A stretch of 64,000 nt of DNA from Serinus canaria (Eukaryota > Chordata > Aves > Passeriformes > Fringillidae), in assembly GCF_022539315.1 (NCBI RefSeq), contig NC_066314.1:51397180-51461179 (forward strand), given 5' to 3'. Made by a program: the position numbers and the translations under genes. Below the pieces are notes generated by a model. That model had not been told where the DNA came from, did no database searches, and saw only the letters and a list, made by a program, of their open reading frames with translations. This document shows, piece by piece, positions 36,804-51,000 of this stretch (its first letter is position 1; each line of letters opens with the position of its first letter).

Positions 36804-39800
36804 CTGTATTGAGTACAACCCATTCATCAGGAAACGTCAGGATTTAATTTTTTTCTGGTAGGGAAGTAATCAGAAGTCTTCTTTAATGGGGGAAATGCTT
36901 TTAGAATGGAAATTTCTATTTATAGAAAAGAAATGCAGTCTTAAGTTTATGCAATTGCTATCTAAAAGTTTTGAGAGCTTTTTCTAATGGTACTATTATA
37001 TATCACCTTCCAATCCAAGAAGCATGTAGCAAATCAGGCTATTAGGCTTTCAGTCAACCTCTAGTGCTTCAGAGAAGATGGTAAATGATAAGAGAAGCAT
37101 ATACACTCCTACAGTCCCATAAAGCCCTAGTTTATCTTTCCTCTGGCTACTGTTTTGATGCTTCGCTTTGTGTGCATGTAAACATGCACTAAGGTAAGAC
37201 AGCAAATACATAATCTCTTTTCTTGTGCTTCATCTCACTGCTCTGTTTATCATGATTTTAGTAATGTGGAAAAGACAAGGGTGAGTTCAGCAAAGTCATA
37301 TTTGCAAACAAAATGTCTTGGTATGCAAGACTGATAACCTTTAAGAGCATGAGGTTTAAATAGAAATGTAATAATAATGGAATATAATGAATTGGACATT
37401 TACCAAACATAAAACTGTATCCTAATTTGATCTAATTCACAGATGAAAAATCCAACAAAATTTATTAACCAATAATAATACCACCATTAGCTCCAAAATT
37501 TGGTGCAACTCGCTGCAGGATGAGAATATATATGGGGAGCAGTATTGGTATAGAATTCCCCTGGGTTTATATTCTTCAGTAGGCATCTGTCCCCATCTAC
37601 TGTATGATGCCAGCTACTGAGCTCAGTGGATGATTGATCTGACACAATACAGAAAGTATCGTGTCAGAAACTCCAAAGTTTTTTGTCCTTCTGTGTTGGT
37701 CACTATCATTCTGTTCTGCTGGTACTGTTTTCCAGACTTGTTTCACACTAAGTCTTCAAGTCCAAGCCTTCATCCCTTTTTAAAGAGGCTCAGGTGACCT
37801 ACCCTTGTACAGATAGTTCACTTACATCTGTGGAGCAGTCAGTATTCACCTGGGAAGCTTGGGCAAGTTTCCCCATCATCTGTTTGTGGGGAAAAAGAGC
37901 ACATTAAAATAATCATGCAGTTCCATAAAGAAGTACAGTGTAAGAGTCAAAGTCTGTCTGGATATATTTGTGATGACCTGATAAGAGAGTTGTGGTTTGT
38001 GATCATAATGTGTGAGCAACCAGACTCAAGTGTTTTAAAAAATAAAAATACCTAAATGCTTGGGAATGTAGCCACTATACAATTCATTCACAGAGAACGA
38101 GCCACCATTCCCCCTTCTCTCAGTCAAGGAAACATTTTAAGCTCTATGTATCAGATTCCTCTGTTAAAAATGACACTTTTGCGAACCTAATGAGCATTTA
38201 TACAGTGGTAGCAACTGTGAGAAAGCTGAGTCAGGCTGTGCACAGCTACTGTGATTTGGACAGCTTTTCCCAGAGATTCAGCACAGTTAGAGAAGAGAAC
38301 TTGCTGGTGAGGTATACCTGAACATAGAGACTGTTGCTCCCATCTCTCTGGCATTTACCAGGTGATCAGTTACGCGCTGCATGCAGACTCATGGGCTTGT
38401 GATTTTTATATTCAGATAATTTAGATATTTTGGTTTGTTTTCAGTCTTCAATTGCTAAAAGAATAAAGATGGTTCTGATGAAAGATCTTTAGTGAGTAGA
38501 CACTATTTCATTTAACTTAAAAGAATCAGTGTCAGCACCAAATAAATGCTTTTCTTTACTCATCTCTCATGAGCAAAAACACAGATCTTGAGAGCTAGAG
38601 ATCCAAGGTGTGCTATTTCTGCTGAACTGGGAATTGTACAAATGGCAAAGTATGTCACACTGTTTTGTTTCACTCACTTTTACTAACTGTTTTTTTTAAT
38701 GTTGCTGGTGTATCTTCTAGGAATATTTGTTCTATGAAGGCAATTCTAATCTAGCTTGTTAACAGATGATTCACAAACATGCCGTATATGTGCCATTTTA
38801 ACTGTGCTAGGCAAACAAAATTGTAGTAAAACTTACAGAAAGTATTTAGATAATGTTTAGAAAAATGGTTTTTCAACCAGAAGCCACACTCTTCTCAGAA
38901 GGCAGAGTCCCTTCCTCCTGCTCCCTGCAATGTTTCGACATGATACACAATAACCTCCAGGTCCTTGTGAAACCAGGACAAGGACTAAGCACTTGCTCCA
39001 TGCAGTGTATTTCTGGCATAAGACTGTGTATTTCCTCACATAAGACTATGTAGTGAGACAGAGAGTGAGCCTTCACAGTGCTCTTGTGCAGCGTAAGGAG
39101 TTTTCCTTGCCATGAATTTGGAACTGTTACATTATTCTTGAATACCAAAGCCATGAAGAAATTATGCTGGGGGCTAATTAGGATCTCTGTTTGTGTTTTA
39201 ATTAACTCTGTATCATAGGAAAGGAAACTGGGGATAAATTGGACTGATTGAGAGTCCAGGCTTCAACATATCCTCAAATCCAACACATGCTAGCCAGCTG
39301 TGTTGGACCATTTGGAACAGGGGCTGCCCCCTTCATTTTTAAAAATGGTGCCTTCAAGACATTGGGCTTCAGGATGGCAGGCTTTGACTTCTATGTGCCA
39401 GATCAGAAGGAGCTGCCAGACATGGGTTTCTTCCCTGCAGTGATACATGGCAGTGGTAGAAATTGGGAATTCTGAGAGCAAAAAAAATGACTGCACTGTG
39501 AAGGTGATTTGCTTTTCCAGCCACCCTTTACCTTCCCTGTTTGTCTCAGGCTATTCATGCAATTTATGAATCTTTACCTTATTAAACTTATTTGTATAAG
39601 CACACTGGGTGTTTTTCTGGAGAAATATTTCAGCTAATAAAATGAAGGACATGCCATCCAAAATTAATCACATAGCAATGGGTAAAAGCCAGCTCAAGTC
39701 TGTAAAATGTCTAACACTTTTAACATGTCAGGTATGACTGGTCTAGCACAAGGATATCAAGTGGCAGATTCAGAACAGTATGGTTTCCAGAAGCAAAGTA

Positions 39801-41467
39801 GATACTGTTTTGTATAAATTAAATACACCATGATGTGATGGTCCATTCCAAAAGCCACAATGCAGGAAAGCAACAGGGACCACAAATAAGTAGAGTTGTG
39901 AGGGTGTGAATTTGAAATTATCTCTGTGTCATGCAGAAGATATTTCTGGGGAGCATTGAGTTTTCAATAAACCAGCCAAAACTTTAAGCTTCAGTTTGCA
40001 CTTTCTGGTTTTATTTTATGAGAATCTGCTTTTTCTGCCTTTCCCTTGAAATTCTTGTCTTTCTCCTTAAAGGTTTGTTCTACTTCCCTCTGTCTTTTTA
40101 ATGAACTTTGCAGTGGGAGAGTGCTCTGCCCTGGTACAGGAATCCTGAGAATACAGAGAAAAGTTGTGTGCCATTTAAAAGGGAATAGAGGAGGTCAGCT
40201 TACATCAACAGAGGCCTTGTTACTTTATATTCAAAAAGAAATGTGCTCTAAGCACCTATTATTAGCCTTTCTTCAACCATGCTTCCAACTTCTAAATGTA
40301 GGAACTCACTCTCTTACAGAAGGTTTTCTCTAAGGATTTTGGGGGAAATTATATTTTTTTTGTGCAAGTGTTGTTTCATGTAATAAAATTTACAATGACA
40401 ATGAATAGATATAAGAAAGTTAAGCAACAGAATAAATCTCCTCAGTTTTATGAATACGCTGAGTTTTTGCCTACTTTTTCCAAAGCGTAACATGCCAGGA
40501 TAAATCCTGAAATCTGTTTCACTCAAGATTTTGTAGATAAAATACTAATTTAAGTTATTGAGAGCACGGCTTCAGGGAAAATGTAAAATCTGGGAATTGT
40601 AGTGCATGCCCCTTAAAACAAACTAGGCGTTTCAGACAGGGAAATAGGAACTTCTCAAAAACATGTAATAACCCACTTTAAACAGAAACTTTCGAAATTG
40701 GAGAACTTGAGTGTCACAGAAGGAAAACTAATGGAATATCCCTGTGTCAAGAATACAACATATTACAGAATTTAGCCTCCCATCTTTTATTTTAGAAGAT
40801 GTACAAATGTTTCTTTAGCTCTTACTGAAGAAATTAAAATGTTTGAAGTTGCCACATTCAATACATAAATACAAAAAATGTGGCTGACAATTTTCTGTCA
40901 ATTTCTCTACTTTTGAGCATGTCTGTGGGACCTCAATAGTTTTAAGTTTAAAATGTAAGGCTTAAGGTAAATTTGCATTTGTAAGAAACAGTTTTTTTGC
41001 AATTTTCTGGCCCATAATTTCAAATGATTGGCCTTTTGAAATTCTGACCACCAAATCTATTAAAAATATAAGGAAAATATTCTGCATCAGAGAAAATTTT
41101 GAGATGACAACCTCTCTTTTGGTTGAAAATGAAAGTAATATACAATACACCTGAAGTTTTAGACTAAAAATGCCTTTCAGTTTTATAAGGACACGTGGAT
41201 GTCTCAGAATGAATTCTACCAGACCAGAAAGGCTCAACTAATTTTAGTTATATTGTGTGAAGAGGTTGCCTGGAAGAACTTTTTTTCTCCAAGCATTCAG
41301 ATACTAGTACATTTCAGCACTTAAGAAGTAAATTTAAGTACAGGCTTTTGGATGACTTTCCACCTCAGAGATCTTCCACTATGACAAGAACTACTTTCAG
41401 GAAAATTTTCTCTTTCTAATAAAGATTATTTTTTCTTCCTCTTTCTGACTTCCCATTTCCTGTCAAG

Positions 41468-41639
41468 TCTGAAGTGTCTTGGATCCCCAACAAACACTAC
41501 TCTGGGATTTACGGGCTGATGAAGTTGGTTCTGACTAAGACTCTACCTTCCAATCTTGAGCGAGTCATTGTCCTCGACACAGACATTACATTTGCCACTG
41601 ACATTGCTGAGCTATGGGCCGTCTTTCACAAGTTCAAAG
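41468..41639 (+). CDS. LARGE1: LARGE1 coding exon: DTD metal-binding motif, residues 206-263
   Basis: This 172-bp exon has a CAAG acceptor and a GTATTT donor at 41640. It starts in phase 0 and ends after one base of Gly263. The sequence [20 protein letters not shown] leads into [20 protein letters not shown]. The DTD at residues 242-244 (41576-41584) is the DXD motif that holds Mn2+ and the UDP-sugar. In mammalian LARGE1, loss of these aspartates abolishes activity. Both aspartates are intact, as expected for a functional gene. The usual continuation (a Gly-Gln-Gln segment) is not found before 64000, so the next exon lies beyond the window. Confidence 0.97.
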
Positions 41640-43654
41640 GTATTTTAATGATTTTTTTACTGTCCTTATTCGAGGGGTGGGGGGAGAATGATGAGACAAA
41701 CAATACAGTATGGATGAAAGGGCTAGCTGAGGTTTTGTTAAATGCTTTCACTCTTTGAGTTTTTGGTGTTTGAATGTTATTGTTCTCTTTGTGAGCTCTT
41801 TTCTCAATGATGTTCTGTATAGATTAATAGACAACACCAATTATCTATGTAGTTTGGTTTTTTGGTCTGATTATTTGGGGCAAGTGAGAGCCTGGCAATA
41901 CAGTAGATGATAAAGAATTATGAGCATGCTGTAGTTAGGTACTATTCAATACCTCTTGGAAGAACTTGGGTTTTATTATTTTTTTTTAATTAATAAAACT
42001 TATTATTACTTTCAATTTAACTGTTCCATGTAACTACTGAGAATGAATGAAGTTGAGATCATTCTTGAGCCAGTGAGGAAGCAGAAGGGAGCTAAGTTAC
42101 ACATGCGAATAGAAATAAACTGCTGTTTGTTCCTCTTAATAAGTTGATAAAGGGGTCTGGATTCTAAGCACCTAAAATAGTTTTCCCTAACTATTCCAAT
42201 TCCCCACAGCTCCTTGAAAATGTACTTCATAGTCAGTCTGAGAAAGGACTCCTTTAGAGTAACTATAAGGAGATGATTACAAAAAAGTTCCCCTACTACT
42301 CTGTCACAGAGCAGAGCACCTTCTGGCTAGCACACCACTAAAACCATTTAATTCTCCCAGGTTCAAGTGTTGCCAGCTGTTCAGAGTCAGAGACATACCC
42401 TATTGTTCTCCTCTTGCCCTCAGCATATGTATTGCAGTGCTGGTAAGTGCAGAGACAATCCAGCATCCTGGTTTAAAGGTTTACAACCCTGTAAAAGTGT
42501 AGCCTTGATGTGTTTCATCATCTCTCTCAAAATCATCTCAAGCAAAATCAGCCTAAGCAAATGGGAGTATTTATTTAGAGAAGGTAAAATACACCACTCC
42601 ATTAGGAGGGAGCCAGGAAAGAGCACATTTACTGTACTTATCCCCTGCTGAAATCCACAAGGCCTGCTTTTCTCAGTACCCAGCTCCGGGACAGGACCTA
42701 TTATCTTCAGCTCTATGTCAAGGACTGGGTTTTAGTGCTTACTTGTTCATTTACAAACTCCTTTGTTTCCATGCCCTTCTGTGGATACACTGATGTCTTT
42801 TCAGCAAGCCAGAAGCAGTCACCTTTTTGCTTAATTTAATTATTCTCAAGCTTTTTTTCATTAAGGAATATACAATTTTTCCTCCTCTTCATGTATTGCT
42901 CAGACCTCTTCACCAAGCCTTTCTCTCCATTGAACCTTGAGTTTCATGTAAACAAACATATACCCTGACAACCATAGGTAATATAAATGTATGCCTAGGA
43001 AGTAAAGCTATGCTATTGTACTGTCTCACTATGTGCAGCTGTCCCATTAATAGCCATATTTGACTGACTACAGTGTAATAGCATGTTATAGCAGGAAAAG
43101 AAATGTGGATAAAAAGAACTTGGGCATAGAGGACTGCATGGTCACTGCAAAATATGACTTGAGACAGTAAGTGGGATTGTCTTATTATAATTTCTGTCAT
43201 AATTGTAATTAAGATCCCTTGCTTTTATACAGGGGGAATAAAACCAAGCAGAAAGACTTCTTGTAAAAAGAGGAATGTGGAGCAGAGGCATGTAAGATTG
43301 AAAGAAAATACAGGCAGAAAATATGGAAATATGGAGAAGAATAATTAATGGAAGTAAAATGTGTGTGTAAATCAGTCTCCATAGAGCTAGGCAATAATGT
43401 TCATCTGATTCGAGCTGTGAAAAGCTCTGACTTACACATGGAGACAGAATTGCTGTACTGCTGCCCTCATTAGGTACACAGCAAAACTCCTAAAGGGATG
43501 ATTTTGTAAGTTGTCCCATGTGTTGTTTTAATTCCAGCTGACCACCTGCTTCTCCACAGTTTTTTAATCCTGGCAATCAATTGATCAGTGTCTACATCTG
43601 CTCATCTCCCAGGCAGTTGTGCCCAAACAATGAGTAGATGAAACAATGCCATAG

Positions 43655-45315
43655 CTCCAGGTGTTGAGCTGGGCTGGGAGAAGACTTTGGATCCTAAATG
43701 CTGCAGAGAGAGGAAGTGTCCAAGCACAGGCTTGTTCTCCAGCCCGTGTCATAGGCTGCAGTTCTATTAGCAAAGGTGACCTCGGTGATGGTGACATTAG
43801 AGTTGAGTGTTTAAGGGTAGGAATCAGAGGGAGAGCCAACAAAGCAAATACCATGGTGAGAGTCTGTTGCGGGCCACTCAGCTGCGATGAGGAGGCAGAA
43901 GAAATAAGCAGCTGGAAAGTCTCACAGTTGCTAGCCCTTGTTCTTGTGGTGGGCTTGAACTTACCAGAGAGGTAAGTTGAACTTACTTAGCAGACATATG
44001 CTGGAAATACAGCACAGGAGAGAGGAAACAGTCCAGGAAGTTTCTGGAGTGTGTGGAAGATTATTTCCTGACCCAGCTGGTGAGGGAGCCAGCCAGGGGC
44101 AGTGCCTGGCTGAATCTCTCAGCAGATCTTGCTGACCAGAGAGGTCCCAGTGGGCTGGAGATGAATAAATGCGATGCCCACTTACAGGAAAGACCAGAAG
44201 AGGCATCTCGGGAATTACAGGCCTGAAGTCCTGACCCTGGGGCCAGGGAAGATCATGGAGCAGGTCACCTTGAGTGCTGTCCTGCAGCATGTGCAGGACA
44301 ACCAGGGGATTGAGCGCTGTCAGCAGGGGTTTGTGAAAGGCAGGTCCTGCTTGACCTGCCTGATCTCCTTCTGTGACAAAGGTGGCTCTCCTTAGTGGAT
44401 GAGGCAAAGAGTGTGGATGTTGTCTACCTAAACTTTAATAAAGCCTTTGACATGGTTTCCCACAGCATTCTCACAGAAACTGGCTTCCCATGGTTTAGAT
44501 GTGTTCTCTGGATAAAAGACTGGCTGGTGGGCTGGGCTCAGAGGGTGGTGGTGAATGGAGCTAAATACATTTGTCAGCCAGTCACTGGTGGTGTCTCCCA
44601 GGGCTCAGTACTGGGGCCAGTTTGATTTAGTGTCTTTGTCAATGATCCGGATGAGGGGATCAGATGCACGCTTGGTCCACACTAAGTTGAGTGGGGGTGT
44701 TAATCTGTTGGAGGGCAGGAAAGATCTGGACAGGAAGGATCTGGAGAGGCTGAATCAATGGGCCAAGGCCAGTTCTGTGAGTGTCAGCAAGGCAAAGTGC
44801 CAGGTCCTGCACTTGAGTCACAACAACCCTATGCAGCACTACAGGTTTGGGGCTGAATGGCTGGAACACTGCCCAGTGGGGAAGGATCTTTGGGTGCTTG
44901 TCAGCAGCAGCTGAACATGAGCCAGTGTGGGCCCAGGTAGTCAATGAAGGCCAGTGGCATCCTGGCCTCTATAGGCAATAACATGTCCAGCAGGACCAGG
45001 GCATGGATTGTCCGTCTTTTCTCAGTGCTTCTGAGGCCACACCTCATGTTCATTTCTCGGCCCCTCACTGCAAGAATGACATTGAGGTCCTGGAGCATAT
45101 CCAGAGAAGGGCAGCAGAAAATTTCTTAACAGAAAGGATGACAAGGATTGGAACAGACTGTCCAGGAAGTTGTCACCATCCCTGGCAGCATTTCAAAGCT
45201 GTGTAGATGTGGCAAGTAGGGACAAGGTTGAGTAGGATGGACTTGGTAGTGTTACTTTGGTAGGATGTAAAGGTCTTTTTCAACCTAAATGATTGTATTG
45301 TTCTGTCATTCAATG
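43655..45315 (+). mobile_element. CR1 LINE, about 1.7 kb with endonuclease and reverse transcriptase remnants
   Basis: This is the longest CR1 copy in the window. Around 43840-43975 the translation retains the end of the endonuclease domain (VRVCCGPLSC and a degraded GDFN motif read as VGLN). At 44174-44395 comes the reverse transcriptase start (NYRPEVLTLGPGKIMEQ, then QQGFVKGRSCLTCL). At 44395-44625 comes motif A (YLNFNKAFDMVSHSIL) and GGVSQGSVLGPV. The active-site FADD segment is missing: near 44660-44700 the sequence jumps from the end of the FVNDPDEG-like motif to a downstream segment. The 3' tail ends AAGGTCTTTTTCAACCTAAA and TGATTG. Stops and frame changes show that it is dead. Confidence 0.92.
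44174..44625 (+). pseudogene. Broken CR1 reverse transcriptase segment
   Basis: Two adjoining frames (44174-44395 and 44395-44625) carry the finger and palm part of a non-LTR reverse transcriptase. A frame change separates them and a stop follows GSVLGPV. Motif A has Asn in place of the first catalytic Asp region (YLNFNKAFD against the family's YLDFSKAFD). Together with the lost FADD, this removes polymerase activity. Confidence 0.85.
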
Positions 45316-48059
45316 GAAATGGAAGGAAAGGCAAGTAATTTGGAGAGATACTGATACTCTTTTACTGCTTTGCAAAAGTTTGGCTTAATTCTGTGCTGCA
45401 TCTCAATTTTTCCGAAGTGTCTTTTTATTTCTCCTACCTGCATTACAAAAGATTGAAGGATTGTCTCATGTCATGAGCCCTAAATATTCCTCCAAAGGAT
45501 GATTTACTAAACTAATGTTTTAATTTCTTCCTTGTTTCTCTCCCAGAAGTCCCAGGTAAGTTCATGAAGATTTCTTGGGGGCAGTCTAGAATGTTTGCTG
45601 AAATATTACATAAACAGACGTGCAATAAAACTGCTGTGAAGGGAAAGGCTAGTCTCTAAAGGAACCTCTCATTACACCCAACCCCAGTTAGGAGGGCAGC
45701 TTTAGACCCTCTAGGTCTCATTCTAGAAATGTTCTAACAACCAGTTGCTGGCTAGAAGGCACCATTATAAACTTGCCTACACCAGGATGCTTTTTGTGCA
45801 AATTAAAGAATTTTTCACATCAGTGCAGGAAAGGCAAGAACTTCTGTCTTCAGGTTACTGCAACATAACTGATGAGGCAGTCCAGCATAGCCTTTTCCAA
45901 ATTGCAACCACACATAGAGGGAAGGTACTAGAGTTTGTGATTCTTTCTGTGGCTGGGAAGACTTTTTTTCCCAGCAAAAACAGTGATAAAGGGAAACCAG
46001 TAGCTCAGATTCCTTTTTTCTTGGACACCAGGCTTGGAAGAAACTCATCAGGTTCAGGACTGTCTTGTTATCTAACCAGGTCTGATTTGCTGTGTAGAAG
46101 GTCCTACAGTGTGTTTTAAACAGCACCTGCAATACTCAAAGTCCTTGTTCTGCAAAGGTTCTTATTCCAGTTATCTTAAGAGTTGCTGAAAAGATCAGAC
46201 CCTTACATAGTAATTTAATATTTCAGGTGGTAAAGGTACTACTCCATTCACTCTGTAGATGGAAAAAAGGCAGTACGATTTCTCTGTAAATCATTGCTCT
46301 TCTGCCCTTTCCTGATAAGCTCTTTGCATATATGCATGTATATGCATATGCCCTCACAATAAGTGATCCAACTGCTCTGTAGCAGAGTGCAGAAATTTTA
46401 AAATCTCTTCTTTGAAGTGGCAACCTTAGCCTTTGGGAGGAAATCACACTCTCTTTGGTAGCCTGAAACAGTGTCTCAAGCAATGTAACATTTAACAGTT
46501 TCTCTTGGGAGCCAGTTGGGGATTGTGTAATTATTAATCATTTTATATACAAGCTTCAATCTCTATGCATAAATATGTCTTTGGGAACCCATAACTTAAA
46601 TTTCAAGAGTCATATTCAGTTTTTCAGCTGGGATTTGGGCATTTTTGCTTTAGCTTCATTCTCCATTGCTCTAAAGATAGGTAGAATGTTTTCCTTTAGG
46701 ACTGAGATGTACCTCCAAAATATTGACTTCAAAGGTTTGAGTCTGCAGCTAGTCTGGTGCAGATAACCTGTCATGCATGTTTTCTGTGACTTAGTTGGCA
46801 CTGATTATGTGTCCTATTCATCTTTCACTAGATTTTGACAGTTCTAAACTTGAGAAAGTAACTAGCCTGAGGGCAAAAGTTTGGGACTGTAGATCACAGT
46901 ATATTCCTGGATGAAGTGCTGCAGAGTGTTTCAGACAACAAGGATTAGTAACCAATATGTTTTTATTGCAGAATTCTTCTGTGCAAATTCTTCTGAAAAA
47001 AAATTAGTCCAAAGCTATGTTCTGTGCCATCAATCTTAAAGTCCTTATAAAGGCCACATCTGCTAACTGTTTCATTATTCTTGCTCCCCCAAACTTTTGG
47101 TCCTGCAGTGTGGGTTCTTTTTTTCTATGGATTCTCAGGATTTAATTTATTTGCGACCTGACTACAACAGTCATCATAATTCTACGTCTTACAAGTTGCA
47201 GTTTCAGTCTGGATCACAGTCTCTGTGTGCTGGCTGCTCCTCATGTAAGTAGCAAGAAACTCTCTTCCTGCTTTACATTGTCAGGTGACAATTCCTGCAT
47301 CTGCCTTGTTCCTTTAGGTTATTGCTTTGCATGAGTCACAGCTGGGACTCACAAATGAGACCTGAATAATCCCTGTAGAGATCAGTGTTGAGGAGCTCTG
47401 TATTAAATTGAATGCTACATCAAAGGGCATTATGATATTTCTAAGTACATGTCAAAGCTCAGGCTTTATTGAACAGTGATGTCTTACTACTACTGCATGG
47501 TAGTCTCACAATCCAGCTAGCTAATACAATGAATATTTTAAGTACTTTTAAACAACAGAGACTGGTTAATACCCAACAAGTGCATTTCAAATAACTCTAC
47601 TCATAAGTCACTCAGAGAATGTAAGCTACCACTGGTGTTCATCTGTGCAAGTAACTATTCTCTGGAAAGGGGGCCTCCACTAACCAAGCATACAAGAAGG
47701 AGAAATGGCAAACTTGACAGGAATACTGAGATTCATATGTTCATACTTTGCATGAATAAAAACATGCTATAGAAGCTGTTTGCTTTGTGTCAGGAGCTCA
47801 AATAATGATAGAAATCCATACTGACATCATAAATACCAGAAAAGGTCAGCAGCGATTTTGGTGCAGGATCAAGTGCCCAGAGCTGAAGAGGGACTGGCAC
47901 ATAGTCAATCCCAAACTTAAAATTTGCAAGCACTCAGCATGTGGGTGCTTTGGCATATTGGTCTGCAGAAATCCTGAGGTTACAGTCTAGGTTGATACTA
48001 TTTGTGCAGCTTCTTCAGGAAAAAGTCCAAACAAACAAAAGTCCAAACGAAAAAGCAAG

Positions 48060-48077
48060 AAAAAAAAAAAAAAAAAA
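48060..48077 (+). repeat. Homopolymer A run
   Basis: About 18 A's follow a short duplicated AAAGTCCAAAC motif (48022 and 48039). It could be the tail of an old retroposon, but the sequence before it matches none I know. Confidence 0.8.
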
Positions 48078-51000
48078 GAAAGATCATAACCCTCACAAAT
48101 TTAAACATCTTGTGTAGGGATCTATTATATGTAAGGTTGTAATGTTAAGTGCATGCAGAACTTTTCATTTGTATGTGAATTTAGCATGCCAGAAAGTGAG
48201 ATGCTGATGGCTCTGATGAGAAGCAGGCAGAGTCAGTAGGTGCTGTATAAATTTCCCTGAATTTGGCTCTATGAGTGAAGCCCTGTTTTAATAAACAATA
48301 CCTGTCATAGCCCTTGACTCTCCTGCAATGATTGTGCTTTTTATAGGTGTGCTGTTCTTGTGATGATGTAAAATACTCGGTTGTTGCCAAGATTAAAATT
48401 TAAAATTCATTGACACCTATGGCTCAAGGCAGGATTTGAGCTACAGAATTGATTCTGGGCAGGTTCTGTATTTAAGTCTGTCAGTTTACACTGAGTAAAT
48501 CATTAAAGCTTCCAGATGATTTTGAGACAGGATCTCTGACACAGTGTTCATGTTAAATCCTGCAGAGATCTTTCTGTTTCTTCTGGTCAGCAAAACAGGC
48601 TTTCTTTTCTTACTAATCAAGAGGAAGGCATTAGTAACATGCACCTTAGTGTGTATAAAAATCCATGGTATGAGTCAGTCTTTTTGTGAAGGAAACAGGA
48701 TCATATTGTAGCAGAGTGCATTAATAAAATTGTCAGGCAGCTATTCAAATAGCTTAAAATTATCTGAGTTTTTATAAGTGTCTAAAAAGGCCGAATGGCA
48801 CTTGTCTCTGCTCATAAAAAAACCCATCTGTTAGCTTCTGAAAGATTTGTGTAAGTATTTATTGGTTAGAGTACAGTGCATAGCTCATCCTAAGATTATT
48901 ACACAAATGAAATACAGTTTTTCATTGAAAAGGTCCCTGTGTAGGCTCTATCTGCTTTAGAATTTCTGTTCTTGATTCTTGTATTGTGGTGCATTCTTCT
49001 TTTTTGCTACAAAATCTTTGAAGCTTCATTGATACAGAATTCTATTAGTTAGCTATAGCTGATAGAAATACTGAGGGGTGTTGTGCTCTGGTGTTTCACA
49101 ATGCTGTCATCATCTATGTGTGAAACTAGGAGAATACTGATTTATTTTGGAGAAGAGAGAAAAAGTAAGGGATTAGGATATTTGGGGGGAAAAGTTTCTA
49201 ACTGTGACTGGGGGTTAATTTTGGTGACTGCAATTAGGAGGGGATCAAACAAAGAGGTGGGTCTAGGAAAAAAACACTTCTCTCTCTCCACACTTGTCAG
49301 ATAAGCTGAGTGGATGGAAGTTCTCCTTTTTTTTTTCTTTTTTTTTTTCCCTAATTGCAGTTTGCTTTGCTGCAAATGATATTCCTTTATTGAGAAGCCA
49401 GTATGTGAGAAGGTTGACCTCAGTAAATGAGCTCCAAGGGAGAGAGTTTATTATATGGATCAGCATGTGCACATTCTAGTTTATGGATTTTAATGTGACA
49501 AGGGACATAATCAGAGAATTCTGATTATGAATTGCTGCCAAAATAGAATGGCTGCAGTTTCTGAAACATCTGTAGTTCTATTTTAGCTGAATGGTTCTTT
49601 GTCTGTTTCTGCCATCAGGCAGAAATTTTTAGAGGTGAAAGGCCAACCGTGCATAGAAATAGGGTATAACTGATGGTGGAGTGAATCGTAAAATTAAATA
49701 AAAGATTTGAGTTCTTTATTTTTCCATTCTGTTTTCCAAGGGGTGCCCTTTGGTCCTGTTTCCAAGCTTTTTCCCATGGGGGATAGAGATGTTTTAATTA
49801 TAAATGAAAACTGCTAATTTCTGTCTTCTTTTGATACCACAACTGGAGATTTTAGAATAAAAACTCTTCACATGCTACAAGATTTGTAATAAAATTTTGT
49901 TGGTAACACTGTAATTTTGAGGACTTTTTTCTACCTTCTCAACCTCAGTGTAGTGCTTTTTCTACATTATTTTTCTCCAGTCTTTGTTAACCTGCCACTC
50001 ATTCTACAGCTGTCTTTTTGGCTTAGATGCTATGATGTATCAAACACCAAAACTAAACATTGTATGACTCACACAGTGTTAAAGCAAAAAAAAACATTTT
50101 CTCTTCTGAGCTCTTTCTTCAGGATTTAAAGAGACTTTAATTCTATTAATCTCCAGTACTCCAGCTGTGGAGAATGGACCTAGAGCTTTTTTGAACTGCC
50201 TTCCAAATATTTATTAAGAGAAATCAGGGCAAAGCATGGCATCAAAGGAGCGAAGTGCATATCCCCATCTCCCTTGACTAGCAAAAGCTGTGCCTTCTCA
50301 GAAGCTAGAAAATCCAGCTCCCACAGGGTACAGACTTGGAGAAGGAGCATTTCTGCTTTGCATGTTTGTTATTGGCAGAGGAAAATGTATTTCTGGGAAT
50401 GAGTTGCCAGTAGGCTGTGCTAAAAAGGAAATATATGAGAATAAGGGGTGGGAAAAAACCAAGGAGGAAAATAATAACTCCCCCATCAAAACTAAAAAGG
50501 AGACATCAATCAGGAGTTGCTGTCCACCAATAAATGTTTTAGGTTGATTGCTTTCTCCTATAGTCTGTTCACATTCTTCTGCTTCCTTTCAGGTGCATTC
50601 AGTACCCCTGCCCTGTCAATTTACAACTTATTTAATTATATTTTGTTTAGAGTGCTATTAAAAAAACCCCAGACATTAATGTTTGCCTGTCTTGTTGGGT
50701 GGAACACAGAAATTAAGCCCATATACTAATCCCTGTGGCCAGTCACTCTGCATTCCCTGGGTGACAGTAAAGCGGAGCAAGTGCATGAGCAGGCAGTGAA
50801 TATGGAGGGAGTAGCAGCCTGTCTGTGAGTTATTAATGTGTAATGATAAGTAACTTCTGCATGTGGGAAAAAGCAAAGCAGAAGAGACACATGGGTCATT
50901 CACCTAACAAATGAAGTTTACTCTAGAGTTTGATAGTTGTATTAATAGGACTAAAGAAAGAATGATATTTAATAACTAGATTTCCCTGCCTAAGGCCTTC

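Noticed and set aside
45745..46119. 124-codon open frame as a small gene
   Set aside because: No recognisable domain, promoter, splice context or conserved pattern; such lengths occur by chance in a 64-kb window.
46318..46350. Palindromic TGCATATATGCATGTATATG tract as a structured RNA
   Set aside because: It is low-complexity alternating purine-pyrimidine sequence; self-complementarity is expected from composition.
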